From assembly GCA_017503575.1 (NCBI GenBank), contig JAFVSV010000053.1:31906-95905 (forward strand): 64,000 nt of DNA, given 5' to 3'. The DNA is from Alistipes sp. (GTDB lineage: Bacteria > Bacteroidota > Bacteroidia > Bacteroidales > Rikenellaceae). Both the position numbers and the translations under genes were made by a program. Of this stretch, positions 1-9,825 are shown one piece after another; within the stretch, counting starts at the first letter, position 1; the number at the start of each line of letters is the position of its first letter. Below the pieces are notes generated by a model, which was not told the origin of the DNA, did no database searches, and worked only from the letters and a program-made list of their open reading frames with translations.

Positions 1-39
1 GTTAACACTATCCTCGATGGCATCTCTTATTTTTATCAT
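1..39 (-). CDS. Possible 5' end of a divergent gene cut by the window edge
   Basis: Thirteen open codons on the minus strand start at an ATG at 37-39 and read MIKIRDAIEDSVN before leaving the window. The wording is protein-like and the gene would diverge from the lipoprotein block that starts at 151. There is no clear TAnnTTTG box upstream, only a weak TATTGTTG. The stretch is too short to assign a family and could be chance. Confidence 0.25.
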   Translation of the reverse strand, partial: MIKIRDAIEDSVN

Positions 40-118
40 GTCGACAGCGACACAACAATAAGTCGCATTATTGCATTTTATTTTTTTTCATCTTTTTTTA
101 TTTTCAATAAAAAAGTGC

Positions 119-126
119 TATCTTTG
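119..126 (+). promoter_or_regulatory. Bacteroidetes-type -7 promoter box
   Basis: TATCTTTG matches the TAnnTTTG consensus and lies 24 nt before the ATG at 151. The upstream stretch is T-rich without a clear -33 TTG. It is the only good promoter match seen ahead of the eight-gene lipoprotein block. Confidence 0.6.
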
Positions 127-150
127 TGGATTAGAAGTAACTACACAACG

Positions 151-1062
151 ATGACACGACAACTATACACAATCATCATGGCTACCGTAGCGATGCTCTT
201 ATGCGCGGCATGCCAAAAGGAGGAGCCCCAATACGAGGGTGATAGCTACATCGAATTTACTGAGGAGGGTCACCACCTCGCCATTGTTGACAACGAGACA
301 TGGTTCGAAATACCCATCACCACCTCGCACGCCACAGGTCACGACCGCACCATAGGTGTGGAGGTTATCGCTGCCAAGAGTAGCGCTGTGGAGGGTCGCG
401 ACTTTGAGATAGAGAGCCACACACTTACAATCAAGGGTGGCAAGCAGGGCACAGCACTACGCATACGAGGTATTGCTGACGCCATAGCGCACAACGAGGC
501 CAAGGAGCTAACTCTGCGCCTTGTCCTCAACGAGGATAATATCGGCGCGGAGAGCATCATCGAGACAACCGTTGTTTTGCAGCACTGCTGTCCTTTCGAC
601 ATCAACGACTTCGATGGCTACGCCGTGCTCACCTCTACATGGTGCATGCAGTATATGAACTGTAACTCACGCCTTGTACACACTCGCGTTGAGGAGGAGG
701 GTAACATTGTCATTATCGAAGATATGTTTTACGAGGGCTTTGACATTCGCGTAAAGCTCAATGGCGAGGATATGCTCAACCCCACAGCCGCGCTATGTGG
801 CGTGCAGGAGTTAGCCTCGACGGGCGAGGCCTTCGGCACCATCTATGGTGATGGCAAGCTACTTATCACCGAGGCTTCGGAGTACCAATCTGAGAGTGCT
901 GACCTATCGGGCTACATCTCGTTTTACAGCACCTGCGAGGACTTCATGATGCTCTACACGGTGATGTATGTCGAGGGTGTCGGCGAGGTCGGCATGTTTG
1001 GCAACATCGTAGAGTGGATATCTGACGACGAGGCGGAGCGCATCATGCGCGAGGGACTATAA
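151..1062 (+). CDS. Lipoprotein with Calx-beta-like N-terminal domain
   Basis: This is a predicted exported lipoprotein of 303 residues. The start at 151 (MTRQLYTIIM) gives a proper signal peptide ending in the lipobox LCAAC near residue 21; the frame stays open further upstream, but that would bury the signal. The acidic stretch after Cys (QKEEP) fits the Bacteroidetes surface-export signal. Residues about 25-140 resemble Calx-beta/DUF4843-type sandwiches (VEGRDFEIESHTLTIKGG). The C-terminal half is a beta-rich domain I do not recognise, with several Cys and Trp residues. It is the first gene of the secreted block and lies 39 nt before the next. The function is unknown; binding or structural roles are possible. 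Confidence 0.72.
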   Translation: MTRQLYTIIMATVAMLLCAACQKEEPQYEGDSYIEFTEEGHHLAIVDNETWFEIPITTSHATGHDRTIGVEVIAAKSSAVEGRDFEIESHTLTIKGGKQGTALRIRGIADAIAHNEAKELTLRLVLNEDNIGAESIIETTVVLQHCCPFDINDFDGYAVLTSTWCMQYMNCNSRLVHTRVEEEGNIVIIEDMFYEGFDIRVKLNGEDMLNPTAALCGVQELASTGEAFGTIYGDGKLLITEASEYQSESADLSGYISFYSTCEDFMMLYTVMYVEGVGEVGMFGNIVEWISDDEAERIMREGL

Positions 1063-1101
1063 CACGAACAACCATAAGACAAACAAAAAGACATAAATAA
1101 T

Positions 1102-2676
1102 ATGAAAAGAGCTATTTCAACAATGTTTAGCATGGTGCTGATAGCATCTGCACTTATGCTTACCGCAACATCGTGCGAAAAAGAGACAGGGCCAATACCT
1201 ACGGCACAGACCATAGAGTGTAAGGCTGGTGATCGTCCAACAATCACCTTCTCGGCAGGTGCCGACTGGCACTTATCATCGGATGCCGTATGGTGCAAGT
1301 TCATCACCTCGGCGGGCGAGCAAAACGAGATCTCGGGAAATGCAGGCACCCACACCATAACCATGAAGATCAGCGACGAGAACAATGGTAACAACTGGAG
1401 CACTGCGAATATCACCATGAAGATGGGCGAGAAGAGAGGTGTCATAGCCACCCTTAAGCGCCATCCGAGCGAACTTTACCTTAAGTTATACGACATCACT
1501 GATACGCCACAAAAAGAGATTAAGCTCGGATATATAGATTGGATTCCCTTCCGCCTTGAGGCCAACTTCCGCTTTGCAGCCACGGAGATACCTGACTGGA
1601 TAGAGATAGGTCATAAGACAACAGATGGCATGGTCATCGACAACTCTATAACCGGCGTTCCTGGAGAGCAGACCGAGGCATACGCCCGCATCGTTAACAA
1701 TGGCGAGCGCGAACGTTATAAGATAGGCAAGGATGAGGGATATGTCATCAGGTTATCGGACGAGAGTGGCGCGCACACCTTTGAGTTCCCAATCATCTAC
1801 GAAGGCATGGGCAGTGACAAAATCACCTTCGAGGGGCCTACCGATCATATCTATGGCTGGGAGGTGTCGCTTGATGGCAAAGAGTTACATCAGGGAGGTT
1901 ACACCTTCAGCAATTCGCTCGACTTCACCATCACAGCGCAAGATGACAACTATATGGTTATATGTATAGATAAGAATATCAAGCAAGGCATACCTTCATA
2001 CAAAGTATATGAAGAGGGTGATGAAGAGTGCTGGATGAAATTTGCAAGGGACACCGATGACCGAAGTTCGCTAACAATATCTATCGACGAGTCCGACAGC
2101 ATGCGCCACGGCGCGATTATGGTTGTACCAATGAAGATATGGAATACGATTCGTGGTGATATAGATAGCTATATCTTTGATACTGATGCATCATCGGGTA
2201 TAGAGCTCCCCGTAATTCACAACGACTATCAGAAGTATGTAATTATGGAGTTCACACAGCGCGACCTTAATAAGGAGGCAACCATGTACATCTACCACTC
2301 GATAACAACACTCGAGATTGAGGCCGTAAAGATTGAGGATGCTACACTCGTCGAAAAGTATGGCACCGAGAATATATACTCTTGTCAATTTGTTAGCCCT
2401 ATCGAGGGCAAGCGCCCAGGTATCATCATCGACCCACACATCACCGATTGGACCACAGATTGCTACGAGTCACGCAACGCCTCAGCAGAGGTATGGTACA
2501 ATGGCGAGAACCTAAAAATCTCGGATGACGAGTACTACATCGGTGAAAATAAGGATGAGGCTCTTGCACTTCACTTATGGGGTCCTAAAGCAAACTACAC
2601 CGACGATGTACATATAGTATTCAAGGTCAATGGCGAGGCAAAGAAGCTACTTGTTGTAACACCTCCTACGAAGTAA
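1102..2676 (+). CDS. BACON-like repeat lipoprotein
   Basis: This is a 524-residue lipoprotein: the signal peptide MKRAISTMFSMVLIAS... ends in the lipobox ATSC, followed by EKETG. Residues about 35-115 look like a BACON-type sandwich (ITFSAGADWHLSSDAVWCKF, then a strand rich in T and I). The middle and C-terminal parts are further beta-rich segments with many aromatic residues and no catalytic motif that I can see. BACON-type domains are associated with carbohydrate, mucin or surface binding in gut Bacteroidetes, so a binding role is inferred. It follows the first lipoprotein by 39 nt and precedes the leucine-rich-repeat protein by about 30 nt, so it is probably co-transcribed with both. Confidence 0.7.
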   Translation: MKRAISTMFSMVLIASALMLTATSCEKETGPIPTAQTIECKAGDRPTITFSAGADWHLSSDAVWCKFITSAGEQNEISGNAGTHTITMKISDENNGNNWSTANITMKMGEKRGVIATLKRHPSELYLKLYDITDTPQKEIKLGYIDWIPFRLEANFRFAATEIPDWIEIGHKTTDGMVIDNSITGVPGEQTEAYARIVNNGERERYKIGKDEGYVIRLSDESGAHTFEFPIIYEGMGSDKITFEGPTDHIYGWEVSLDGKELHQGGYTFSNSLDFTITAQDDNYMVICIDKNIKQGIPSYKVYEEGDEECWMKFARDTDDRSSLTISIDESDSMRHGAIMVVPMKIWNTIRGDIDSYIFDTDASSGIELPVIHNDYQKYVIMEFTQRDLNKEATMYIYHSITTLEIEAVKIEDATLVEKYGTENIYSCQFVSPIEGKRPGIIIDPHITDWTTDCYESRNASAEVWYNGENLKISDDEYYIGENKDEALALHLWGPKANYTDDVHIVFKVNGEAKKLLVVTPPTK

Positions 2677-2706
2677 CATAGCATCATAATCGAAATGTAT
2701 AGTACC

Positions 2707-5331
2707 ATGAAGAACCATATACATAGACTATGGGGCGTTGTGCTGATTGCCATAGCGATAGTTGCTGGCGGCTGCGAGAAGAGCAGCGAAAGCCATGATG
2801 CAGAGTATGGCTATGTGCAGTTCCGTCTTGTCAAGGCTCCGATTACGGATAGTTCTGCGACACGCGCCACAGATGCTCTCGACTGGCTCTCGGATGCCCA
2901 CAAGGTGGAGATTGTCATGCAGCGTGACGGCTCTACAATACAGGAGACGCTACCCCTCTCGAGCTACGACACAGCCTCGGCAGAGTGGGGCTTGCAGAGC
3001 GAGAAGCTACGCCTAATGACGGGCGAATACAACATCATCGGCTACTACATCTACGATAAGGTTGATAATAAAATATTGGTGGGCGACCGCGCTGGCGAGT
3101 TCAGCGTGGTGGCAGGGGGTCTCACCATCAAGGAGGTGGGCGTACCCACCACGGAGCGAGGCAAGGTGTCGTTCACGCTACACAAGATGCTCGACACGCG
3201 CGTCGACGCCAAGGGCGACTACCCCTTCGAGAGCATCCGTTCGGTGGATATCTATGTGCGCAACACCTTTACGAAGAAGACCACAACATTCAAGGCACTT
3301 GCCACAACCTATCACGAGGAGTTTGTCGAGGGCTCGATGGATGAGGAGCTATACGACCGTAACGGCATGACATCGTACATGGCATGCAGTGGCGAGGAGT
3401 GGCTCGAGGCGGGCAACTACCTACTCACGGCATATACCACCTACTCGGATGCCAATGGTAGAAACGCCTTTGAGACAGCCTCAATTGCGGAGCTCGACAT
3501 TAAGTTTACTGTAACGGATAACCAGACGCTGACAATCGAGGTGCCAATCCTCCTCTCGACCACAGCCGAGCATATCAAGGATTACAAGGCCTTGAAGGAG
3601 ATATGGCTCGCACTGGATGGTCCCAACTGGACATTCCACGGTGAGGAGTTTGTGGCACGCACCAACTGGGACTTTAACCGCGATATAGACATGTGGGGCG
3701 ACCAGCCAGGCGTTACGCTCGGTGGCGATGGCCGCGTGGTCGGTCTCAACATCTCGGGCTTTGGCGCCAAAGGCGTTGTGCCCGATGCCATAGGTCAGCT
3801 CACGGAGCTTCAGACGCTCTACCTTGGCAACCACAACGAGCTTATAGGTGGCTACGACGACACCCCATCGGGTCGTATCAGCGCCATGGACTTCCACGAC
3901 AAGGTGCTCAAGTGTGATGGTCGCGAGATGCTCAGCCCCGAGTTGCAGGATATCATAAATGCTGGTGGCGAGCTACGCCCAATTACTTTGTCAAAGCCCG
4001 TGCGCAAGGATGTGGCCTTTGGCAACCTAACGAATGGCATCACGGGCATCTCACGAGCGATGATGCGTCTCACGAAGCTCGAGCAGTTCTTCATTGCCAA
4101 CGCCCCCATTACAGATGAGTTCTTTGTGGAGGTGAGCAAGGAGTCGGAGTTCTACGCCGAGCGCAACGAGTGGAGCTGGGCGCAGTTTGAAAACCTTACG
4201 GATGTTGAGATATACAACTGCTCGAAGCTCACGAAGCTACCCGTAGAGCTGTTATCGGGTGCTCCAAACCTCCAGTCGCTCAACCTATCGATGAACCAAG
4301 GAGTCTCGGGCGAGCAGCTCTTGGAGGATTGGAAGACTATCATCGACGGCGAGTCGGGTGCAGACGTTCAGATACTATACTTCAACAGCTGTAACCTTGA
4401 GGCTACTCCCGATTACAGCTATCTAAGCCGTATGACCAAGCTCGGTCTACTCGACCTATCGAGCAATAAGCTAACGAAGATTCACCCCTTCGGCAAGGAG
4501 ATTAGCCCTACGACGCTATACTACGACTACAACCGTATCACGAGTGTCGAGCCTGCCGAAGATGGCTACTTCTGTGGTCTTGGTCAGCTCGAGACCTTTT
4601 CGTGCTCAAACAACCAGCTCACCGAGCTTCCCGACCTCTTCGATGCTCGTTCGGTACACTCGATGATTACGGCAAACTTCTCGGGTAATAAGATTTCAGC
4701 ACTCGCCAATGGTGACGAGTGGCGCGGTCTCAATGCCGAGACGCTCAACCTCGCAGATAACCACCTTGCGGAGCTCCCTGCACGCATCATCGGTTGCGGC
4801 TCGCGCATCGAGACACTTATGCTCGGCAGCAACGGCATACGCACAATCGAGGAGGGTGCGTTGACAGGTCCTTATAGCTATTATATCTCGACCATCGACC
4901 TCAGCTATAACCGCCTTAAGGAGATACCCGCAAAGGATTTTAGTGCCGAGAACCTACCCTACTTATATGGTATAGACCTCTCGAACAACGCCCTTGAGGC
5001 ATTCCCCAAAGCACCCCTCGGCATCGAGTCGCTGACCGTCATCAGCGTGCGCTGTCAGAGAGACGATGCGGGCAACCGCACACTCAAGGAGTGGCCTGTG
5101 GGCATTGGCAACTGCCCCAAGCTCGCGGCGTTATACATTGGCTCGAACGATATAGGCAAGATTGAGGATACCATATCGCCCTACATCCTTATCTTCGAGA
5201 TTAAGGATAACCCCAATATCGACATAACACTCAGCAAGGAGATATGCGACCTTATCAAGAAGGGCTACTACCTACTTGTCTACGACTCGACACAGAATAT
5301 CAAGGGTTGCGATGCACTTAACCTCGAATAA
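2707..5331 (+). CDS. Leucine-rich-repeat surface lipoprotein
   Basis: This is a large lipoprotein (874 residues). I chose the start MKNHIHRLWG at 2707 because it places the signal core and lipobox (VAGGC, then EKSSES) correctly; an ATG lies 12 nt upstream. Residues about 30-200 form an N-terminal beta domain of the kind found in Bacteroides LRR lipoproteins (DUF4458-like, tentative). A short cap around residues 300-330 (ALDGPNWTFHG) leads into irregular leucine-rich repeats up to about residue 860, with units such as LGLLDLSSNKLTKI and IDLSYNRLKEIP. LRR lipoproteins usually bind proteins or glycans at the cell surface. It sits 12 nt before a second, shorter LRR lipoprotein. Confidence 0.82.
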   Translation: MKNHIHRLWGVVLIAIAIVAGGCEKSSESHDAEYGYVQFRLVKAPITDSSATRATDALDWLSDAHKVEIVMQRDGSTIQETLPLSSYDTASAEWGLQSEKLRLMTGEYNIIGYYIYDKVDNKILVGDRAGEFSVVAGGLTIKEVGVPTTERGKVSFTLHKMLDTRVDAKGDYPFESIRSVDIYVRNTFTKKTTTFKALATTYHEEFVEGSMDEELYDRNGMTSYMACSGEEWLEAGNYLLTAYTTYSDANGRNAFETASIAELDIKFTVTDNQTLTIEVPILLSTTAEHIKDYKALKEIWLALDGPNWTFHGEEFVARTNWDFNRDIDMWGDQPGVTLGGDGRVVGLNISGFGAKGVVPDAIGQLTELQTLYLGNHNELIGGYDDTPSGRISAMDFHDKVLKCDGREMLSPELQDIINAGGELRPITLSKPVRKDVAFGNLTNGITGISRAMMRLTKLEQFFIANAPITDEFFVEVSKESEFYAERNEWSWAQFENLTDVEIYNCSKLTKLPVELLSGAPNLQSLNLSMNQGVSGEQLLEDWKTIIDGESGADVQILYFNSCNLEATPDYSYLSRMTKLGLLDLSSNKLTKIHPFGKEISPTTLYYDYNRITSVEPAEDGYFCGLGQLETFSCSNNQLTELPDLFDARSVHSMITANFSGNKISALANGDEWRGLNAETLNLADNHLAELPARIIGCGSRIETLMLGSNGIRTIEEGALTGPYSYYISTIDLSYNRLKEIPAKDFSAENLPYLYGIDLSNNALEAFPKAPLGIESLTVISVRCQRDDAGNRTLKEWPVGIGNCPKLAALYIGSNDIGKIEDTISPYILIFEIKDNPNIDITLSKEICDLIKKGYYLLVYDSTQNIKGCDALNLE

Positions 5332-5343
5332 ACGACCATAACT

Positions 5344-6987
5344 ATGAAGAAGATATACACGCTATTAACCATCGTGGCATTGGGCATGGTCTCGTGTCAG
5401 GATGACCCTACGCCTACATTCGAGGGCTTCGAGGTGGATGATACGCAGATAGAGGCCGAGGCACGCGGTGGAGAGCATAAGATTACGATACGCTCGGAGA
5501 GCGAGTGGACTGTTCAGACGCAGGAGCCATGGATAATGGTGTCGCCAGCAAATGGCCGTGGCGAGGTGGAGTGCACCATAAAGGTTGACTCTACGCTCAT
5601 GTACGATGCACGAAGTACCGAGATACGCTTTATGTCGGCGGGCAATATCCTTAACAAGGTGGAGGTCACGCAGAAGGGCTTTGAGCCAAATATCAAACCT
5701 ACGAATGGAGAGGTTACCATCGACGCCTACAAGAAGCGTGACGAGAGGTGGGTAGAGGTTGAGATATCGACCAACGTGGAGTTTACAGCCTCGACAGATG
5801 CCGAGTGGCTCAATATAAACGAACATACGCTGACGCTCGACCGCGGAGCTCGCCCCCGCACCACACGCCTACGCCTCGACTGGAAGATGAACTCCGACCC
5901 CGAGACGCGCGAGGCTACCATCACGCTACGACCCGACTCTATTGGCGAGCCCACGACAATCGTCATACGCCAGCAGGCAGGACCTCTTATCGAGGATAAC
6001 CGCGCGGGCGACTCATTAGCCGTGGTGACCATATACAATAAGATGGAGTGCTGGGCAGAGAACGTCATCTCGGATAAGACACCGATAACACGCTGGGAGT
6101 GCTTGCGTCTTTGGGACGCGGACGACGAGTCGCTACCCTGCCCCGAGGCCATTGGTCGTATTCGAGACCTCGACCTCAGCTACTTCAACACCGAGGATGG
6201 CATCCCCGTGGAGGTTAAACACCTTAAATATCTCGAGACGCTATCGCTCTTTGGCAATATAAACACCATGCTCAAGTACATCGACCTATGTCCCGAGATA
6301 GCTACACTCAACTACCTCAAGGCGTTGCGCATCGGTGCTATGGGTCTCGTGTCGCTTCCCGACAACTTTGCCGAGCTTGGCGACACACTCGAGGAGCTCG
6401 ACCTCAACTCCAATAACTTCAACACCATACCAAAAAGCATCACCGAGGATAACTTTCCACACCTTAAGTCGCTAAACCTTACGGCAAACCGCCGCTCGTC
6501 GGTGAGCAACCTGCAAGGTGCTTCGGGCATAGGTCTCCAGGCCGAGAGCGACGCACTACGCCGCTTGCTCCTCTGGGAGGGTCTCGAGGAACTTGGACTA
6601 TCGTATAACTATATCGAGGGCTCGCTACCTAACTTCACCGTTGGTAGGGATGGCATAAGAGCCTACACCGCGGAGGATGTCAAGGAGTATGGTGACACGC
6701 TGAACTATGCTGTGGAGAATCAGCTGCCACGCATCCTGCCCAATATGCGTAGCTTGCGTATAAACCTCAACTTCTTCACAGGTAAGCTACCAGACTGGCT
6801 ACTCTACCACCCCCACCTTATGGAGTGGGGCGCCGAGACACTTGTCTACCCACAGCAGGAGAAGGGCATTGATAGCGATGGCGACGAGGTAGGCTTCGAC
6901 AATGTCCCCACGTCGCAAGAGTACTACTTCGAGGCATACCCACTGCTTCGCGACCGCTATGAGTTTAACGATACAATCGAAGAGTAA
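5344..6987 (+). CDS. BACON-domain and LRR lipoprotein
   Basis: This is a 547-residue lipoprotein: MKKIYTLLTIVALGMVSC is followed by QDDPTP, an acidic export-type tail. Two BACON-type sandwiches are visible, about residues 28-118 (ESEWTVQTQEPWIMVSP ... VEVTQKG) and 125-225 (NVEFTASTDAEWLNI ... IVIRQQAG). Leucine-rich repeats follow from about 270 to 500 (LEELDLNSNNFNTIPKSI). The combination pairs with the preceding longer LRR protein. Its stop codon is one base before the ATG of the protease gene, which is strong evidence for a shared transcript. The exact ligand cannot be told from sequence. Confidence 0.8.
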   Translation: MKKIYTLLTIVALGMVSCQDDPTPTFEGFEVDDTQIEAEARGGEHKITIRSESEWTVQTQEPWIMVSPANGRGEVECTIKVDSTLMYDARSTEIRFMSAGNILNKVEVTQKGFEPNIKPTNGEVTIDAYKKRDERWVEVEISTNVEFTASTDAEWLNINEHTLTLDRGARPRTTRLRLDWKMNSDPETREATITLRPDSIGEPTTIVIRQQAGPLIEDNRAGDSLAVVTIYNKMECWAENVISDKTPITRWECLRLWDADDESLPCPEAIGRIRDLDLSYFNTEDGIPVEVKHLKYLETLSLFGNINTMLKYIDLCPEIATLNYLKALRIGAMGLVSLPDNFAELGDTLEELDLNSNNFNTIPKSITEDNFPHLKSLNLTANRRSSVSNLQGASGIGLQAESDALRRLLLWEGLEELGLSYNYIEGSLPNFTVGRDGIRAYTAEDVKEYGDTLNYAVENQLPRILPNMRSLRINLNFFTGKLPDWLLYHPHLMEWGAETLVYPQQEKGIDSDGDEVGFDNVPTSQEYYFEAYPLLRDRYEFNDTIEE

Positions 6988-6988
6988 G

Positions 6989-9031
6989 ATGAAGATATAC
7001 GCAATAATAGTAGCGATGCTGGTGCTTTGTGGCGCCTGCACAAAGGATGTAGAGCCCACTGCGCCCGACACTACGCCCAACAACACCGTAACGATACCCG
7101 AGGGTGCTACCGAGGGTGAGATAATCATCAAGTTTAAGCCCGAGATGGAGGCTATCCTTGATGCTACGATGACGCGCACCGAAGGTATTGCCACACGCTC
7201 GGGCATACCATCTACCGACGAGGTGTTGGAGATTCTCGGTGCCTACCACTTCGAGCGCGTCTTCCCCGTAGACCCACGCAACGAGGAGCGCACACGCGAG
7301 GCGGGGCTCCACTTATGGTATATCGTACACTTCGACAAGGGCGAGGATTTAGCATCTGCCATGCAGCGTCTATCACAGCTTGGCGAGGTCGACAAGTTGC
7401 AGTGCAACCGCCCTATCGAGCGAGCCTATAACCCCTCGGCAGAGCCACACTTCATCAGCTGCGAGGAGGCTGATAGCCGCGCTACGACACGCGCTACCGA
7501 GTGGCCCTTCAACGACCCCGAAATATATCGCCAGTGGTGCTACATCAATGATGGCACTGCCGACTTCGACCAGGAGTGGGCAGGCGTTACGGCTGGCTGT
7601 GACGCTGGCTGCGAGGAGGCATGGAAGCTATCGACAGGCGACGAGGATATCATCGTTGCCGTCTTCGATGAGGCTGTTATGTGGAGCCACCCCGACCTTA
7701 AGGATAACATCTGGATTAACGAGGGCGAGGAGCTACACACTGGCGTCGATGCCGATGGCAACGGCTATGTAGACGACAAGTATGGCTACAACTTTGTGCG
7801 TAACAGCGCCGTGACATCGTGGACATCGAACGGCAGCACGGGCCATGGCACACACGTTGCGGGCACCATTGCCGCCGTTAATGACAACGGCATAGGCTGC
7901 GCGGGCATTGCTGGTGGCGGCAAGGGGTCGAAGGGTGTCAAGATTATGACCTGCCAACTCTTCGATGGCATGAACTCGGCATCGTTAGCCGCCGAGGCAC
8001 GCGCCATGAAGTATGCCGCCGACAATGGAGCTGTTATCATGCAGTGTTCGTGGGGCTACCACTCTGCAAAGTCGAACCCCATCATGGGTTATATCATAGG
8101 CCCCGCCACCGAGGAGGAGTGGGCTGCGATATACCCTCTCGAGAAGGAGGCATTGGACTACTTTATACACAACGCTGGCTCACCCAATGGTGTCATCGAT
8201 GGTGGTCTTGCCATCTTCGCCTCGGGTAACGAGTATGCCGCGCAGTCATCGTTCCCTGCCGCCTACTCGAAGTGTATATCAGTAGCTGCTATGGCTGCCG
8301 ACTACACCCCAGCGTCGTACTCGAACTACGGCTCGGAGGTATGGCTCTCGGCGCCTGGTGGCGACATGGAGTACTATGGCACCCCAGGCATGGAGGATGA
8401 TGCCTATGACGAGAGTGGCGTACTCAAGCAGCAGGGTGGCATCTTCTCGACGCTCGTAATCAATGGCGTTGCGGGCTACGGCTACTACGAGGGTACATCT
8501 ATGGCATGCCCCCATGTATCGGGCGTGGCAGCACTTGGCCTTGCCTATGCCAAGCAGCAACATCGCCACTTCACAGCCGAGGAGTACAAGCAGCTGATGT
8601 ACGATACGGCACGCGACATAGACTCATACTTCACGGGCGAGAAGCTATACTACATGCACCATACATCGCCTGGCGCTACGCCCATAAAGATGAACCTGGC
8701 AGATTACCGAGGCAAGATGGGACGACTGACCGATGCGGGGGCGTTGCTGAAGGCTATTGATGGTAGTGGCCGCGACATGCGCCTACCTAATATATATATA
8801 GCACCCGAGGCGACAACGACCATTGACCTTGGCGACTACCTCGCATCTAAGGCTACAGATGCCCAAGTTAACAATAGTGGTGTGGCCACGGTTACACTAA
8901 ACGACAATACCCTTACCATTTGTGCAGTTGCAGCTGGTCAGACGACACTCACCATAACATGCAACGATGGCAGCAAGCACTACTCGACCATCACCGTGCG
9001 CAAGGGTGCCAACGACAATGGCATATTGTAG
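6989..9031 (+). CDS. Subtilisin-like serine protease lipoprotein (S8 family)
   Basis: This is a predicted surface or periplasmic S8 peptidase of 680 residues. The start at 6989 (MKIYAIIVAMLVLCGAC) restores a lipoprotein signal with TKDVEP after Cys; the frame is open upstream into the previous gene but that is not a signal peptide. An inhibitor-like propeptide region spans about residues 35-150 (EGEIIIKFKP). The catalytic triad is visible: Asp near residue 226 in VAVFDEAVMWSHPDL, His near 284 in GHGTHVAGTIAAV, and Ser near 502 in GTSMACPHVSG. A beta-rich tail of about 100 residues follows. The Asp motif reads D-E-A instead of the usual D-T/S-G. It could process its co-encoded neighbours or host proteins. 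Confidence 0.9.
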   Translation: MKIYAIIVAMLVLCGACTKDVEPTAPDTTPNNTVTIPEGATEGEIIIKFKPEMEAILDATMTRTEGIATRSGIPSTDEVLEILGAYHFERVFPVDPRNEERTREAGLHLWYIVHFDKGEDLASAMQRLSQLGEVDKLQCNRPIERAYNPSAEPHFISCEEADSRATTRATEWPFNDPEIYRQWCYINDGTADFDQEWAGVTAGCDAGCEEAWKLSTGDEDIIVAVFDEAVMWSHPDLKDNIWINEGEELHTGVDADGNGYVDDKYGYNFVRNSAVTSWTSNGSTGHGTHVAGTIAAVNDNGIGCAGIAGGGKGSKGVKIMTCQLFDGMNSASLAAEARAMKYAADNGAVIMQCSWGYHSAKSNPIMGYIIGPATEEEWAAIYPLEKEALDYFIHNAGSPNGVIDGGLAIFASGNEYAAQSSFPAAYSKCISVAAMAADYTPASYSNYGSEVWLSAPGGDMEYYGTPGMEDDAYDESGVLKQQGGIFSTLVINGVAGYGYYEGTSMACPHVSGVAALGLAYAKQQHRHFTAEEYKQLMYDTARDIDSYFTGEKLYYMHHTSPGATPIKMNLADYRGKMGRLTDAGALLKAIDGSGRDMRLPNIYIAPEATTTIDLGDYLASKATDAQVNNSGVATVTLNDNTLTICAVAAGQTTLTITCNDGSKHYSTITVRKGANDNGIL

Positions 9032-9034
9032 AAG

Positions 9035-9823
9035 ATGTGCAGGATGAGACACATAGCCCTTATGGTAGTGTGCCTTGTGGCGTACGATGTAGCCTGTGCA
9101 CAGGTACGCACCCTACCCACACGCGAGGAGATAGACGAGGTGATACACCCCTCGCTGTCAACAATAGCCGAGCGTGGCATACGCGCCGATAGCAACACAA
9201 TCAATGTAGGCGAGGTGGATAGTAGTGAGAGTATTACCGTTAGCTTCACACTACGCAACAACACTAACCAGAGCATTGCGATAACCGCCCTCAACTCAAC
9301 GTGCAGCTGTCTGGATATAACGACGCCATGCCGAGTGCTTCATGGTGGCGAGAGCATGACGCTCGAGGCGATATACAACCCTGCTGGGCGCATCGGGGAG
9401 TTCGAGCAGATGGTATATGTTTATACATCGCTCGATGAGCATAGCCCCACCGAGCAACTTACGATTAGCGGCAAGGTTACCACTACCGACAGCTTTCCGC
9501 ACCTACGCTACCGAATGGGAGCGCTACGCCTGAGTCGCACGACAGTGACATTAGATGGCGTAAAGGTGGGTGCCACGCGTAGCGAGCGCATAGTGGTGGC
9601 AAACAGTGGTGACAGCGACATAACGCTCGGCGCTACAACGACCATCGAGGGGTTGCAGTTTAAGGCTACGCCAGCGACACTTCGACCTGGCAAGGAGGGC
9701 GAGATTACGATAAGCTACACGCCCGAGGAGCTACCCTTGCACGACATAGAGACGGCATTAGTTGTCGAGGGGTGCGAGGCGAGACCCGCGGAACGAATGA
9801 TTAAGATAACGATAAAGAGATAG
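9035..9823 (+). CDS. Exported DUF1573 protein
   Basis: This is a 262-residue exported protein. The start is at 9035, or at the ATG at 9044 (MRHIALMVVCLVAYDVACAQ), which gives a cleaner signal peptide. The first domain (about residues 50-130) shows the DUF1573 pattern, an ASPM/PapD-like immunoglobulin fold with the Cys-containing turn NSTCSC and the end strand MVYVYTS. A second similar sandwich covers about 155-260 (VTLDGVKVGATRSERIVVAN). DUF1573 proteins are common beside Bacteroidetes surface proteins, but their role is unsettled. It follows the protease by 3 nt and precedes the next gene by 2 nt. Confidence 0.78.
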   Translation: MCRMRHIALMVVCLVAYDVACAQVRTLPTREEIDEVIHPSLSTIAERGIRADSNTINVGEVDSSESITVSFTLRNNTNQSIAITALNSTCSCLDITTPCRVLHGGESMTLEAIYNPAGRIGEFEQMVYVYTSLDEHSPTEQLTISGKVTTTDSFPHLRYRMGALRLSRTTVTLDGVKVGATRSERIVVANSGDSDITLGATTTIEGLQFKATPATLRPGKEGEITISYTPEELPLHDIETALVVEGCEARPAERMIKITIKR

Positions 9824-9825
9824 AT

